Positions 35,001 through 42,409 of a stretch of 47,461 nucleotides of DNA are shown in pieces. The first letter of the stretch is position 1. Each line of letters begins with the position of its first letter. Made by a program: the position numbers and the translations under genes. The notes below the pieces were generated by a model that did not search any database, had not been told where the DNA came from, and worked only from the letters and a program-made list of their open reading frames with translations. Source of the stretch: Acidobacteriota bacterium (GTDB taxonomy: Bacteria > Acidobacteriota > Blastocatellia > RBC074); NCBI GenBank assembly GCA_016789605.1, contig JAEUQO010000260.1, positions 1-47,461 on the forward strand, written 5' to 3'.

Positions 35001-35664
35001 CGACGTGGTGGATTCGGGCGGACGCGCGATGGATCATTACAACATGCGCCTGGAAAAATCGGTGGGCGCGTTTGACCTGCCGCATAACTTCAAGTTCAGC
35101 TACATTCTCGACGCACCGTTTGGCAAAGGCCAAAAATGGGATTTGGGCAAGGCTGGCAACGCCATTATCGGCGGCTGGCGCTTCTCGGCCATTCACGTCT
35201 ATACCAGCGGTCAGCCGATTCAATTGTCGGGAGGCGCCGTTTCTCTGGGTGGACGCAGCGCCGCGCTCGTCAAGACGCTGGACGGCTGGGTGGCAGATGC
35301 GCCAAGCAATCCAAACTATCGTGCGACGACGGGCTTCACCAGCTACTTCGCGCCGGTTTGCTCGATTGCGGCTTTCTGCAATGCCAACGGTCAGGTTGTC
35401 CCGCAAACCAACACGCTGGGCAATGCGCCGCGCTTCAACGGCCTCGCGCGTCGTCCGGCCAACTTGAACGAAAACGTTTCGTTGCAAAAGAGCTTTAACT
35501 TTACCGAACGCCTCCGCCTGGATTTCCGCTGGGAAGTGTTCAACGTGTTCAACCGTGTGATTCTGGGCGGGCCTGACACCGGCATCACCAGTCAGACTTT
35601 TGGACGCATCACGAGCGCTGCACCGCCGCGTCAGATGCAATTCGGGTTGAAGCTGTATTTCTAA
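32065..35664 (+). CDS. TonB-dependent receptor with carboxypeptidase-regulatory domain (Oar-like)
   Basis: 1199 residues, an outer-membrane porin of the size typical for Acidobacteriota. Signal peptide 1-27 (VLLIACLACLTATGVAQ). Residues 30-120 are a carboxypeptidase-D regulatory-like beta-sandwich (GTITGTVVDGTGAAVPGATV; GVYTIPALPPGAYKIRVEKT). The plug follows (about 130-270), then the barrel, with many aromatic strand ends such as TLNFGLRYDV, SYVFSKL and LRLDFRWEVFNVFNR. The C-terminus MQFGLKLYF ends in Phe, as BAM recognition needs. It probably takes up large oligosaccharides or peptides with TonB energy. GGAGG sits before ATG 32065. A long untranslated leader precedes it. Confidence 0.95.
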   Translation: MSCREHLRMIVLLIACLACLTATGVAQSDRGTITGTVVDGTGAAVPGATVTATNQATNASSNAVTTKEGVYTIPALPPGAYKIRVEKTGFKAAEVAGVTLTVGNTTSANVTLSVGQVSETVEIAAAGGAQVQTENAKISSQVSNKQIDQLPLVVSGTMRSPFDLTLLTPESKPIGLGGDAGVQGPGYTSNFSLGGGQGGTWGITLDGASSGTSRFGSTEWASLNTPSIDAITEFAVDTNGFKAESGRAQGGSLNFSSRSGTNEYHGTVYEFARNNYFDARNYFENRTSTLKQHDYGLTLGGPVRIPWVYNGKNKTFFFGSAEWFRNRAGSNSFVTSVPTSEMYNGDFSKWVDPTGKVLPIYDPATTRANPNYNAGLPISESNPRFIRDPFPNNQIPANRISPLAKKYLEYVGNTVFPNAAGAPGTYAYVNNNYRSFAGSSLFPWTKWSVKLDHNFSEKHKISGLYNYGLSEVLPGVDGFPQLPASVSNFRYTQQDSHVYRVNYTWTISPTLVNYAYGGVNWWKQFNYTPNIGGGWKNRGICLPGAFNCDEALLQVEYQSDGYTAWGGSNGDGSENPIFTIGDDLTVIKGSHTIKGGYLYERLHYNGFGRQTLAGLVRVSRAQTSIPQSGNSALGGGNSFASFLLGEVNGAQTENDRFVRQYWRGHAAYIQDDWKVNSKLTLNFGLRYDVTLPPLERDDKWSDFDPFTPNPRADNRLGALRFAGFNQGEVGKRTLVEGWYKGFGPRFSFAYSPDQKTVVRGGVGRTFGLVRTTSGSTHFAGAIQIYSVPSPDGINRLFKLDDGFIVNGVNTVPQPPSTDPGFNTNADVDWWQYQEVSRLPENWNWTLSLQRELPGKFLVEASYNASIGVHLMAGLLNYNQLPSQYIYDPKIQPLLGQRIDSAAVRAAGFSKPYPSFPDNLSLDRALRPFPQYANINTWSGNGDRSGHSTYHAAIIKMERRVSTGVYLQGSYVFSKLITNTDVVDSGGRAMDHYNMRLEKSVGAFDLPHNFKFSYILDAPFGKGQKWDLGKAGNAIIGGWRFSAIHVYTSGQPIQLSGGAVSLGGRSAALVKTLDGWVADAPSNPNYRATTGFTSYFAPVCSIAAFCNANGQVVPQTNTLGNAPRFNGLARRPANLNENVSLQKSFNFTERLRLDFRWEVFNVFNRVILGGPDTGITSQTFGRITSAAPPRQMQFGLKLYF

Positions 35665-35688
35665 CCCGCAGAAAGTCTGTTTCCATCC

Positions 35689-35736
35689 TGCGCAATGTCA
35701 GCGCGCGGTCACCTGGCTTCGCACTGACATTGCGCA
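35689..35736 (+). terminator. Hairpin terminator after the TonB-dependent receptor
   Basis: TGCGCAATGTCAGCGCG (35689-35705) pairs with CGCACTGACATTGCGCA (35720-35736) over 17 positions with one G-U, loop of 14 nt. Only a loose T-rich stretch (TTCATTCTTTT) follows, so it may be a partial terminator that lowers expression of the following catabolic genes. Confidence 0.65.
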
Positions 35737-35837
35737 ACGTTCATTCTTTTAAGTTGAAACCTCAGCAGCGCCGAGCCGCGTCTTACCCCACAAGTGGCTT
35801 GTCGCTGCTTTTTCCATCTGGTTTGAGAACACTCGCA

Positions 35838-37457
35838 ATGCAATCGAAAACTCCTGTGTATGACGTGTGCGTGGTTGGCTCGGGCGCTGCCGGAGGCGTC
35901 GTGGCCATGGAATTGGCTCAGCGTGGCGCTTCTGTCGTGGTGCTGGAAGCTGGCAAATGGGTAGACCCCACCAAAGAGTTTTTCAGTCACACCATGCCCT
36001 ATGAATTACCGAAGCGGGGCAAGGATTGGGACCCGCGTGCGCATTTGCGAGTTGATCCAAAGAAAGAACCCTTTACCAAAGCGGGCGAATACCAGCGTAT
36101 TGACCACTTTGTGACCAAAGCCGTGGGCGGCAAAACCTTGCTTTGGGCAGGCTTGAGCTGGCGTAACAGCCCCTATGATTTCGCGACCTGGCCGGTCCGG
36201 TACGAAGAGCTCGCGCCTTACTACGACCGTATGGAAAAGATGATGGGCGTGACCGGCAACTATGATCATCATCCCAATGTGCCTGACGGCGTGTTTCAGA
36301 AACCGTTGCCGTGGAATTGCGCCGCCTATGAAATTCAAAAAGGCTGCAACAAACTCGACGCCAAGCGCTTTCGCATGATCACGGCGCGCAAAGCCATTCT
36401 GACCGAACCGCATCAATCCAAGCGTCCGGTTTGTCATTACTGCGGACATTGCATGCGTGGTTGTGACAGCGAATCGAAATACACCTCGGCGAACACGGCG
36501 ATGCCGGCGGCGCTGAAAACCGGCAAATGCAAATTGATCCTCAATGCCAACGCCGCCGAAGTGATCGTCAGCAAAGACGGCAGCCGTGCAGTTGGTGTGC
36601 GCTATTTCAAGGCGGGAACGCGCACGACATACGAAGTCGCCGCCAAACACATTGTGCTGGCTTGTGGGCCGATTGAATCTGCGCGGTTGTTGTTGCTTTC
36701 AAAATCGAATCACTTTCCGAATGGGCTGGCGAATTCTTCCGGCCTGGTGGGCAAGAATCTGATCAGTCACACCACCGCAGGCGCGCAAGGGTATCTGAAA
36801 CAGATGGTCGGGCGTCCTGTGTTTAATGATGACGGCACCGAAAGCAGCCACGCATACATCGCGGCATTTTACTGGGACAAACCGCATCCTGATTTTCCCA
36901 AGGGCTATCACATCATCGTGGATTCGGGCACGCGCGTTGGCACGGGGAATCCGGGATACGCGCGGCAAATGGAAGGATTCGGCGGGGATTTCAAACGCCG
37001 CGTGCGCGATCGTTATCCGGCATTGCTCAGCCTCTATTCGCAAAACGGCATGATTGCGTCGCCAGAGCGGTACGTCGAACTCGATCCGCAGGTGAAAGAT
37101 ATGTACGGCCTGGCAGTGCCGAAAATTCATTTCAGTCTGACCACCGAAGACCGCGCGATTTTCAAAGACGCGACCGAAAAGATCACTTCAATCATTGAAG
37201 CTTCGGGCGGTGTCGTCACCAACGTGAACTCCGCGCCCGGCGTTGATAGCGTCCATTGGGTAGGCACTTGCAAGATGGGAAATGATCCCAAGACTTCGGT
37301 GCTCACGCCATTTTTGCAGTCTCACGATGTGCCAAATTTGCACGTCGCCGACGGCAGCGGCTTCATTGATTATTCTGAAAAGAATCCGACGCTGACGGTG
37401 ATGGCGCTGGCGGCGCGTTGTGCCGACCACGTTCACGAGTTGCTCAAACGCGGCTAA
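35838..37457 (+). CDS. GMC family FAD-dependent oxidoreductase
   Basis: 539 residues from ATG 35838. An FAD-binding Rossmann motif (VYDVCVVGSGAAGGVVAMELA, 7-27) is followed by AGLSWRNSPYDFATWP, and a Cys cluster C199-x2-C202-x2-C205-x3-C209 (CHYCGHCMRGC) recalls the cysteines that hold a 3Fe-4S cluster in the FAD glucose dehydrogenase family. The C-terminal VHWVGTCKMG and NPTLTVMALAARCAD give the catalytic His and Asn. It should oxidise sugar or sugar-alcohol hydroxyls (glucoside 3-dehydrogenase or gluconate dehydrogenase type). No signal peptide and no small Tat-borne subunit gene adjacent. The longer in-frame extension upstream is rejected because it contains the terminator. Next gene is 30 bp away. 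Confidence 0.93.
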   Translation: MQSKTPVYDVCVVGSGAAGGVVAMELAQRGASVVVLEAGKWVDPTKEFFSHTMPYELPKRGKDWDPRAHLRVDPKKEPFTKAGEYQRIDHFVTKAVGGKTLLWAGLSWRNSPYDFATWPVRYEELAPYYDRMEKMMGVTGNYDHHPNVPDGVFQKPLPWNCAAYEIQKGCNKLDAKRFRMITARKAILTEPHQSKRPVCHYCGHCMRGCDSESKYTSANTAMPAALKTGKCKLILNANAAEVIVSKDGSRAVGVRYFKAGTRTTYEVAAKHIVLACGPIESARLLLLSKSNHFPNGLANSSGLVGKNLISHTTAGAQGYLKQMVGRPVFNDDGTESSHAYIAAFYWDKPHPDFPKGYHIIVDSGTRVGTGNPGYARQMEGFGGDFKRRVRDRYPALLSLYSQNGMIASPERYVELDPQVKDMYGLAVPKIHFSLTTEDRAIFKDATEKITSIIEASGGVVTNVNSAPGVDSVHWVGTCKMGNDPKTSVLTPFLQSHDVPNLHVADGSGFIDYSEKNPTLTVMALAARCADHVHELLKRG

Positions 37458-37487
37458 TTGTTCTGAAACGAGGAACCGGTAAGACCT

Positions 37488-38858
37488 ATGAAACGACGAG
37501 AGTTCATTACCTCTGCACTCACTGGCGCGACGGTCGTTTCCACCACGGCGCTGTCATATCAGCGCATCGTTGGCGCAAATGATCGCGTGCGTGTCGGTTT
37601 GATCGGTTGCGGCGGGCGCGGACTGGATGTGGCGCTATTGATGAAACAGGCACCCGGCGCTGAATACGTGGCCACGTGTGACGTATACGCGCCAAACGCG
37701 CAGCAAGCCAAACAACAGCTCAACCCCGAAGCGCAGGTGTTGGGGGATTTTCGCAAGCTGCTGGCGTTGAAAGAGGTAGACGCTGTTCACATCGCTACGC
37801 CGGATCATTGGCACGGGATCATTACGGTGCTCGCCTGTCAGGCAGGCAAAGATGTGTACGTCGAAAAACCACTGGCGCACAACATCAAGGAAGGCCGCGC
37901 CATGGTTGCGGCAGCCCGCAAATACAACCGCATCGTACAAGCAGGGTTGCAGCATCGCTCAGCCCCGCATTACCGCGAAGTCGAGCAAATCATCAAATCC
38001 GGTCAGTTAGGCGAAGTTCGTTTTGTGCGGGTCTGGAATTACAGCAACCTGACGCCCAACGGCATCGGCAATCCGCCTGACTCGCCCGTCCCCGAAGGAT
38101 TGGATTGGGATTTCTATCTTGGCCCGGCACCCAGCGTTCCGTTTAACCGCAGCCGCTTTCTCAGTACGTTTCGTTGGTTCTGGGATTATGCGGGCGGTAC
38201 GATCACCGATTACGGCACGCATCGGTTCGACACTGTGCACCAGATTATGGGAGCGACTGCGCCCAAAACAGTTTCGGCGACGGGCGGACGCTTTTCTTTG
38301 AAAGACAACGGCGAGATGCCTGATGTGTTGCAGGCGACGTATGAATACGACGGGTTTGTGCTTAGTTACGAAGCCAGCAATTTGAATGCGCACGGAGTGG
38401 GAGGCCGCACGCCCGGGCAAAATTATTACGCGATGCGGAGCAAGGAAGATCGCCCGCACGGAGAGGCGTATTACGGAACAAATGGCGCGTTGTTTTGCGA
38501 CCGCATTGGCTATGAAATCTATCCCGAACCACTGAGAAACGCCCAGACGCGCAAGGAGCGGGAAAAGCCAGTGACCGAGTATCGCATGGAAGCCAAACGT
38601 GTGCAGGGCAAAGACGCCACCGATTTGCACACGGCGAATTTCATCGAATGTGTGCGCTCACGCAAAGCGCCCAACGCCGAAGTTGAGATCGGGCATCGTT
38701 CGACGACCGTGCCTTTGCTGGGCAACATTGCCTACAAAACTGGCCACAAATTGGTTTGGGATGCCGAAAAAGAAATGATCATCGGCGATCCCGAAGCCAA
38801 TAAGCTGCTGGGGCGAAAAGCGCGCAAGCCCTGGGATTTGCTGGGACAAAGTTCCTAG
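37488..38858 (+). CDS. Tat-exported Gfo/Idh/MocA oxidoreductase
   Basis: 456 residues. The N-terminus MKRREFITSALTGATVVSTTAL carries the twin-arginine RREFIT motif, so the folded enzyme with its cofactor should be exported to the periplasm. The Rossmann domain follows (VRVGLIGCGGRGLDVALLM), with ATPDHWHGI and VEKPLAHN giving the EKP motif. The long C-terminal domain with WFWDYAGGTITDYGTHRFDTV is typical of the exported 'Gfo/Idh with Tat' subfamily common in Acidobacteriota and Planctomycetes. Reported activities include glycoside oxidation; substrate unknown. GAGGAA precedes ATG 37488. It follows the GMC gene by 30 bp. Confidence 0.94.
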   Translation: MKRREFITSALTGATVVSTTALSYQRIVGANDRVRVGLIGCGGRGLDVALLMKQAPGAEYVATCDVYAPNAQQAKQQLNPEAQVLGDFRKLLALKEVDAVHIATPDHWHGIITVLACQAGKDVYVEKPLAHNIKEGRAMVAAARKYNRIVQAGLQHRSAPHYREVEQIIKSGQLGEVRFVRVWNYSNLTPNGIGNPPDSPVPEGLDWDFYLGPAPSVPFNRSRFLSTFRWFWDYAGGTITDYGTHRFDTVHQIMGATAPKTVSATGGRFSLKDNGEMPDVLQATYEYDGFVLSYEASNLNAHGVGGRTPGQNYYAMRSKEDRPHGEAYYGTNGALFCDRIGYEIYPEPLRNAQTRKEREKPVTEYRMEAKRVQGKDATDLHTANFIECVRSRKAPNAEVEIGHRSTTVPLLGNIAYKTGHKLVWDAEKEMIIGDPEANKLLGRKARKPWDLLGQSS

Positions 38859-38871
38859 CCGTTGGGTCAGG

Positions 38872-39780
38872 TTACAGATACGGCTGCCATTTTTCCAAAA
38901 TGGCTTTGAGCTCTTCGCGTTCTTCCGGGCGAACTTCGACCAGCGGCGGACGTACAGGGCCGCCGCGCAAGCCGGCCATATCCATCAAGGTTTTCATGGC
39001 CGACACTTCATAGCCTTTGCGGCGCGCGCGCAGCGCATAGAGCGGCACGACCAGTTCTGACATCAGGCGGTTCAATTCTTCGCCGCGTCCGGCGGCGGCC
39101 ACTTCGTGAAGTTTCAACGACAATTTGGGGGCAACCGTGGCAATGCTGGATGTGTATGTGCGAATGCCCAGTGAGTAATAGCCTGGCACCATATCGTCGC
39201 CTGCGCCGCCAATCCAATAGAGCCGGTCGCCGACGTGGTTGATGATCATTTGATACCGGCGAATGTCTGCTTGTCCGTCTTTCCAGGCCACCAAGGTGGG
39301 AATGCGCGTGGCCAAACCGGCGACTTGCGCGGGTGAAAAGTTCGCCCAATCGCGGCTGTAAATCAGCAATCCCAAATCGGTGGCTTTGCCGATGGCTTCG
39401 TAATACGCCAGCAGCCCTTCGGTGTCGGCTTGCGGATAATACGGCGGAAAGGCCAGGATGCCGTCCGCGCCAGCTTGGGCGGCAGTTTGCGCCATTTCAA
39501 CCGCGAGCGATTGGTTGAATCCGACACCGGCGATCACAGGCGCGCGACCGGCAATAACTTCGACCGTTGTTTCGACGACGGCGGTATGTTCGCTGGGGGT
39601 CAGGGAATACAGTTCACCTGTACCGCCAGCCGCGACGACCGCGCAAACAGGATGTTGCATCAACTGCGTCAGGTTGTGACGCAAGCCTGCGAGATCAAGC
39701 GACAAATCAGCTTTGAAGGGCGTGATGGGAAAGGCAACAACGCCTGAGAATTTTGCGCGCAATTCTGCCGGTGTGGTCAT
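38872..39780 (-). CDS. kdgD: 5-dehydro-4-deoxyglucarate dehydratase (DHDPS superfamily)
   Basis: 302 residues from ATG 39780, the usual length. A (beta/alpha)8 DapA-like lyase that converts 5-dehydro-4-deoxy-D-glucarate to 2-oxoglutarate semialdehyde, CO2 and water. Motifs: AAGGTGELYSLTPSEH (50-65), IYSRDWANFSP (140-150, catalytic Tyr141) and VAWKDGQADIRRYQ (164-177, Schiff-base Lys167). The short GYEVSAMKTLMDMAGLRGGPVRPP end is typical of KdgD. Cytoplasmic. The longer in-frame N-terminus is rejected for lack of conservation. It is the only gene on the minus strand in this stretch, convergent with the Gfo/Idh gene (13 bp) and divergent from the RraA-like gene. Confidence 0.92.
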   Translation of the reverse strand: MTTPAELRAKFSGVVAFPITPFKADLSLDLAGLRHNLTQLMQHPVCAVVAAGGTGELYSLTPSEHTAVVETTVEVIAGRAPVIAGVGFNQSLAVEMAQTAAQAGADGILAFPPYYPQADTEGLLAYYEAIGKATDLGLLIYSRDWANFSPAQVAGLATRIPTLVAWKDGQADIRRYQMIINHVGDRLYWIGGAGDDMVPGYYSLGIRTYTSSIATVAPKLSLKLHEVAAAGRGEELNRLMSELVVPLYALRARRKGYEVSAMKTLMDMAGLRGGPVRPPLVEVRPEEREELKAILEKWQPYL

Positions 39781-39893
39781 TTCGATGCGGTCACTTTCTG
39801 TGTTGGATTGGTTATTACAGCGAGCGCGCACTATACGGCGCAGTGATTTCACAGTCAATTCTCGTTCACTTACTCATCAAGGGAGGCAAGGCA

Positions 39894-40802
39894 ATGATTC
39901 GAAGCAAAGCTGCCTGGGCAATGTTGCTGCTTGTCGTTTGCGCAGCAGGCGTTTTTCAATGGCGTGTAAACAGTCAGACGTCACAGGTGGTCGTGCCAAA
40001 AGAATTGCGTACGCAACGCAACACCTGGTCGCCGTTGATGGATGTGCTCAAAGACAAACGTCCACGCGTAACGGATGAACAGTTGGAACGATTGCGCGAC
40101 CTTTCGATCGAAAACGTCTGGGGGGCGATTCAGGGCAAAGGCTACCGGCAATGTTTTGTCACGCACCTCAAGCAAACGCAGCCGGGTGTGAAAATGGTCG
40201 GGCGCGCAATGACCATGCGGTATTTGCCACAGCGCCCTGATTTGGACGAGGGCGTTCGCCAACTGGCCAAGGAGGGGAACTGGGACCCGGCTTTCAATGT
40301 GCGTGGTGGAGAAGACGCCAACCCCGGTGACGTGGTGGTGGTGGAGTTGGGCGGAATGGTAGACCGCGCGACATTTATGGGCACAATGACCGGCCTGGGC
40401 ATGAAGTTGCGCGGCGTCAAAGGCATCGTCGTGGATGGCGGCATCCGCGATTTGAATGAGTTTCTCACCTGGAAAGATTTTCCGATCTATTACGCCGGCG
40501 CGCACGCTTCGGCAATGGCAGATCAAATCGGCGTGGAATGGAACGTTCCCATTCGCATCGGCAATGTGACGGTGATGCCGGGCGATGTCGTGATCGGAGA
40601 TGAGGAAGGGCTGTTGTTTTTCCCGCCGCAACTGGCTGACGAAGCCATCAAAGCCGCAGAGAACCAAACTTACAACGAGCAGTTTAAAGAAGAGATGATG
40701 AAGAGCGGCAAGTATCGCACGCGCGATATTTATCCGCGCTTAAGCCCCGAACTGGAAAAGGTCTTTGAAGAGTGGAAGAAGACGCATCCACGAAAACCCT
40801 AA
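39894..40802 (+). CDS. Exported RraA-like protein
   Basis: 302 residues from ATG 39894, fixed by GGGAGG upstream. A signal anchor or signal peptide (AWAMLLLVVCAAGVFQW) is followed by an RraA/HMG-aldolase domain: GAIQGKGYRQ, VGRAMTMRY, GDVVVVELGG, GIVVDGGIRDLNEF (Asp181, Arg185 and Asp186) and GDVVIGDEEGLLFFP. Cytoplasmic relatives act as 4-hydroxy-4-methyl-2-oxoglutarate aldolase or oxaloacetate decarboxylase, or inhibit RNase E. The 'G-x20-RD' core is present, so metal binding and pyruvate-type lyase chemistry are plausible. Export is unusual. It is followed by the ManD-like gene after 37 bp, suggesting joint action on a sugar acid. Confidence 0.88.
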   Translation: MIRSKAAWAMLLLVVCAAGVFQWRVNSQTSQVVVPKELRTQRNTWSPLMDVLKDKRPRVTDEQLERLRDLSIENVWGAIQGKGYRQCFVTHLKQTQPGVKMVGRAMTMRYLPQRPDLDEGVRQLAKEGNWDPAFNVRGGEDANPGDVVVVELGGMVDRATFMGTMTGLGMKLRGVKGIVVDGGIRDLNEFLTWKDFPIYYAGAHASAMADQIGVEWNVPIRIGNVTVMPGDVVIGDEEGLLFFPPQLADEAIKAAENQTYNEQFKEEMMKSGKYRTRDIYPRLSPELEKVFEEWKKTHPRKP

Positions 40803-40839
40803 ATCATCCGATTTAGACAACGGAAGACAAAGGAGACGC

Positions 40840-42210
40840 ATGAATCGCCGAGACGCATTACGTTTATTTTCGACCGGAGCCGCCGCAAGTGGATTGAACC
40901 TGCTGCCGGGAGGCGCATTGGCACAAGAAAAGCCCAAAGCGCTGAACGGTCTATCGCCGGTCAAAATCAAAGACATCAAAGTCATTTTGACAGCGCCGGA
41001 TCGCATTCGCCTGGTCGTGGTCAAAGTTGAAACGACTGAACCAGGTTTGCACGGATGGGGCTGTGCGACCTTTACGCAGCGCGCCTATGTCGTGCAAACG
41101 GCCATCGAAAAATACCTGAAGCCATTTTTGATTGGTCGCAACGTGGACGAAATTGAAGACATCTGGCAATCCAGTTATGTCAGTTCGTACTGGCGCAATG
41201 GGCCGATCCTGTTCAACGCGATGAGTGGCGTTGACATTGCGTTGTGGGATATCAAAGGCAAACGCGCTGGAATGCCGGTGTATCAGTTGCTGGGCGGCAA
41301 AGTTCGCTTTGGCGCGGATTTGTATTTTCACGCGGCTGGTCGTGACTTTGCTGAAGTCACAGACCGTGCAAAGCAGGCGATGGAGCGCGGTTATCGCCAC
41401 GTGCGCGTGCAAGCGGCGGTTGAAGGTCTGGCGACGTATGGGGCGGGCGGACCAAATCGCGGTACGGGCGCGGCTCCCGGCAATAACGATGACGTTGTCG
41501 GCCCGACCAATCCCAAAGCGATCTGGGAATCGGGGAAATACGCGCGCATGCTGCCGCGCCTGTTTGAGCATTTGCGCAAAAACCTGGGCGACGATGTCGA
41601 GTTGTTGCACGACATTCACGAGCGCGTCACGCTGACGCAAGGCATCCAAATGTGCAAAGACGTCGAGCAATATCGCCCGTTCTTTATCGAAGACCCGTTC
41701 CCACCCGAAGACAACGCGCATTTCGCGCTGTTGCGCCAGCAATGCTCCACACCGATTGCGATGGGCGAATTGTTCAATACGCAGCAAGAATATTTGCCGC
41801 TGATCAAAGACAAACTGATTGACTTCATCCGCATTCACATTTCGCAAATCGGCGGCTTAAGTCCGGCGCGGAAAGTTCAGGCCTTGTCAGAATTCTTTGG
41901 CGTGCGGACGGCCTGGCACGGACCGGGCGACGCGTCGCCGTTGGCCCACGCGGCACAGTTGGCGTTGGAATTGGCCAGCTACAACTTCGGCATTCACGAG
42001 GGCTACGTCTTCCCGCAAAACACGCAGGAAGTTTTCGCAGGCTGCCCCGAAGTCAAAAACGGCTACATGTATGCACAAGAGAAACCCGGCCTGGGCATCG
42101 AAGTAGACGAGAAACTGGCGGCGAAATTCCCCTTCCCGCAAGGGCCGCCGGATTTCGATTACAGTTGGGGCACGACCCGTCGTCGCGATGGCACGGTGAT
42201 TCGCCCATAA
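40840..42210 (+). CDS. Tat-exported enolase-superfamily dehydratase, D-mannonate dehydratase-like
   Basis: 456 residues from ATG 40840, preceded by AAAGGAG. The N-terminus MNRRDALRLFSTGAAASGL is a twin-arginine signal. The remainder is a mandelate racemase/muconate lactonising enzyme fold closest to the ManD subgroup: KVETTEPGLHGWGCATFTQR, then metal ligands Asp258 (ELLHDIHERV), Glu284 (FFIEDPFPPED) and Glu310 (MGELFN), plus catalytic His260 and His360 (TAWHGPGDASPLAHAAQ). All are intact. It should dehydrate an aldonate; mannonate is the best guess. Cytoplasmic ManD proteins are about 400 residues and carry no Tat signal, so location is unusual. A long hairpin follows the stop. Confidence 0.9.
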   Translation: MNRRDALRLFSTGAAASGLNLLPGGALAQEKPKALNGLSPVKIKDIKVILTAPDRIRLVVVKVETTEPGLHGWGCATFTQRAYVVQTAIEKYLKPFLIGRNVDEIEDIWQSSYVSSYWRNGPILFNAMSGVDIALWDIKGKRAGMPVYQLLGGKVRFGADLYFHAAGRDFAEVTDRAKQAMERGYRHVRVQAAVEGLATYGAGGPNRGTGAAPGNNDDVVGPTNPKAIWESGKYARMLPRLFEHLRKNLGDDVELLHDIHERVTLTQGIQMCKDVEQYRPFFIEDPFPPEDNAHFALLRQQCSTPIAMGELFNTQQEYLPLIKDKLIDFIRIHISQIGGLSPARKVQALSEFFGVRTAWHGPGDASPLAHAAQLALELASYNFGIHEGYVFPQNTQEVFAGCPEVKNGYMYAQEKPGLGIEVDEKLAAKFPFPQGPPDFDYSWGTTRRRDGTVIRP

Positions 42211-42248
42211 ATTCCATGACCCGGTAACACTTCGTCTGAAGCTGTTTG

Positions 42249-42342
42249 GAAATAGGTTGCGGATTCAGCAAAGACAAGCGGCGTAGCAACATCAGATGTG
42301 CGTCGTGATTGTCTCGGCAAAGTCCGCAGCCTATTTCTTTTT
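42249..42342 (+). terminator. Long rod-like hairpin with T-run after the ManD-like gene
   Basis: GAAATAGGTTGCGGATT (42249-42265) pairs over all 17 positions with AGTCCGCAGCCTATTTC (42321-42337) allowing two G-U, followed by TTTTT. The 55-nt interior continues pairing: AGACAA/TTGTCT after a symmetric 6x6 loop, GCGGCG/CGTCGT, and ACAT/ATGT at the tip. It ends transcription after 42210, but is much longer than an ordinary terminator, so it may also be a small RNA. Confidence 0.7.
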
Positions 42343-42409
42343 CCGGGCGCTTCGTTCACAATCGCGCCCCACAGAAGTCGAATCCCAACGAAAGAACTCA
42401 TAAATCGAG

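Noticed and set aside
34757..35640. Long open frames inside the TonB receptor gene in other frames
   Set aside because: They are shadows of a high-GC coding sequence; their translations are Arg/Pro/Ser-rich without domain features.
35730..35837. N-terminal extension of the GMC oxidoreductase from TTG 35730
   Set aside because: It begins inside the terminator hairpin; the FAD motif starts normally from ATG 35838.
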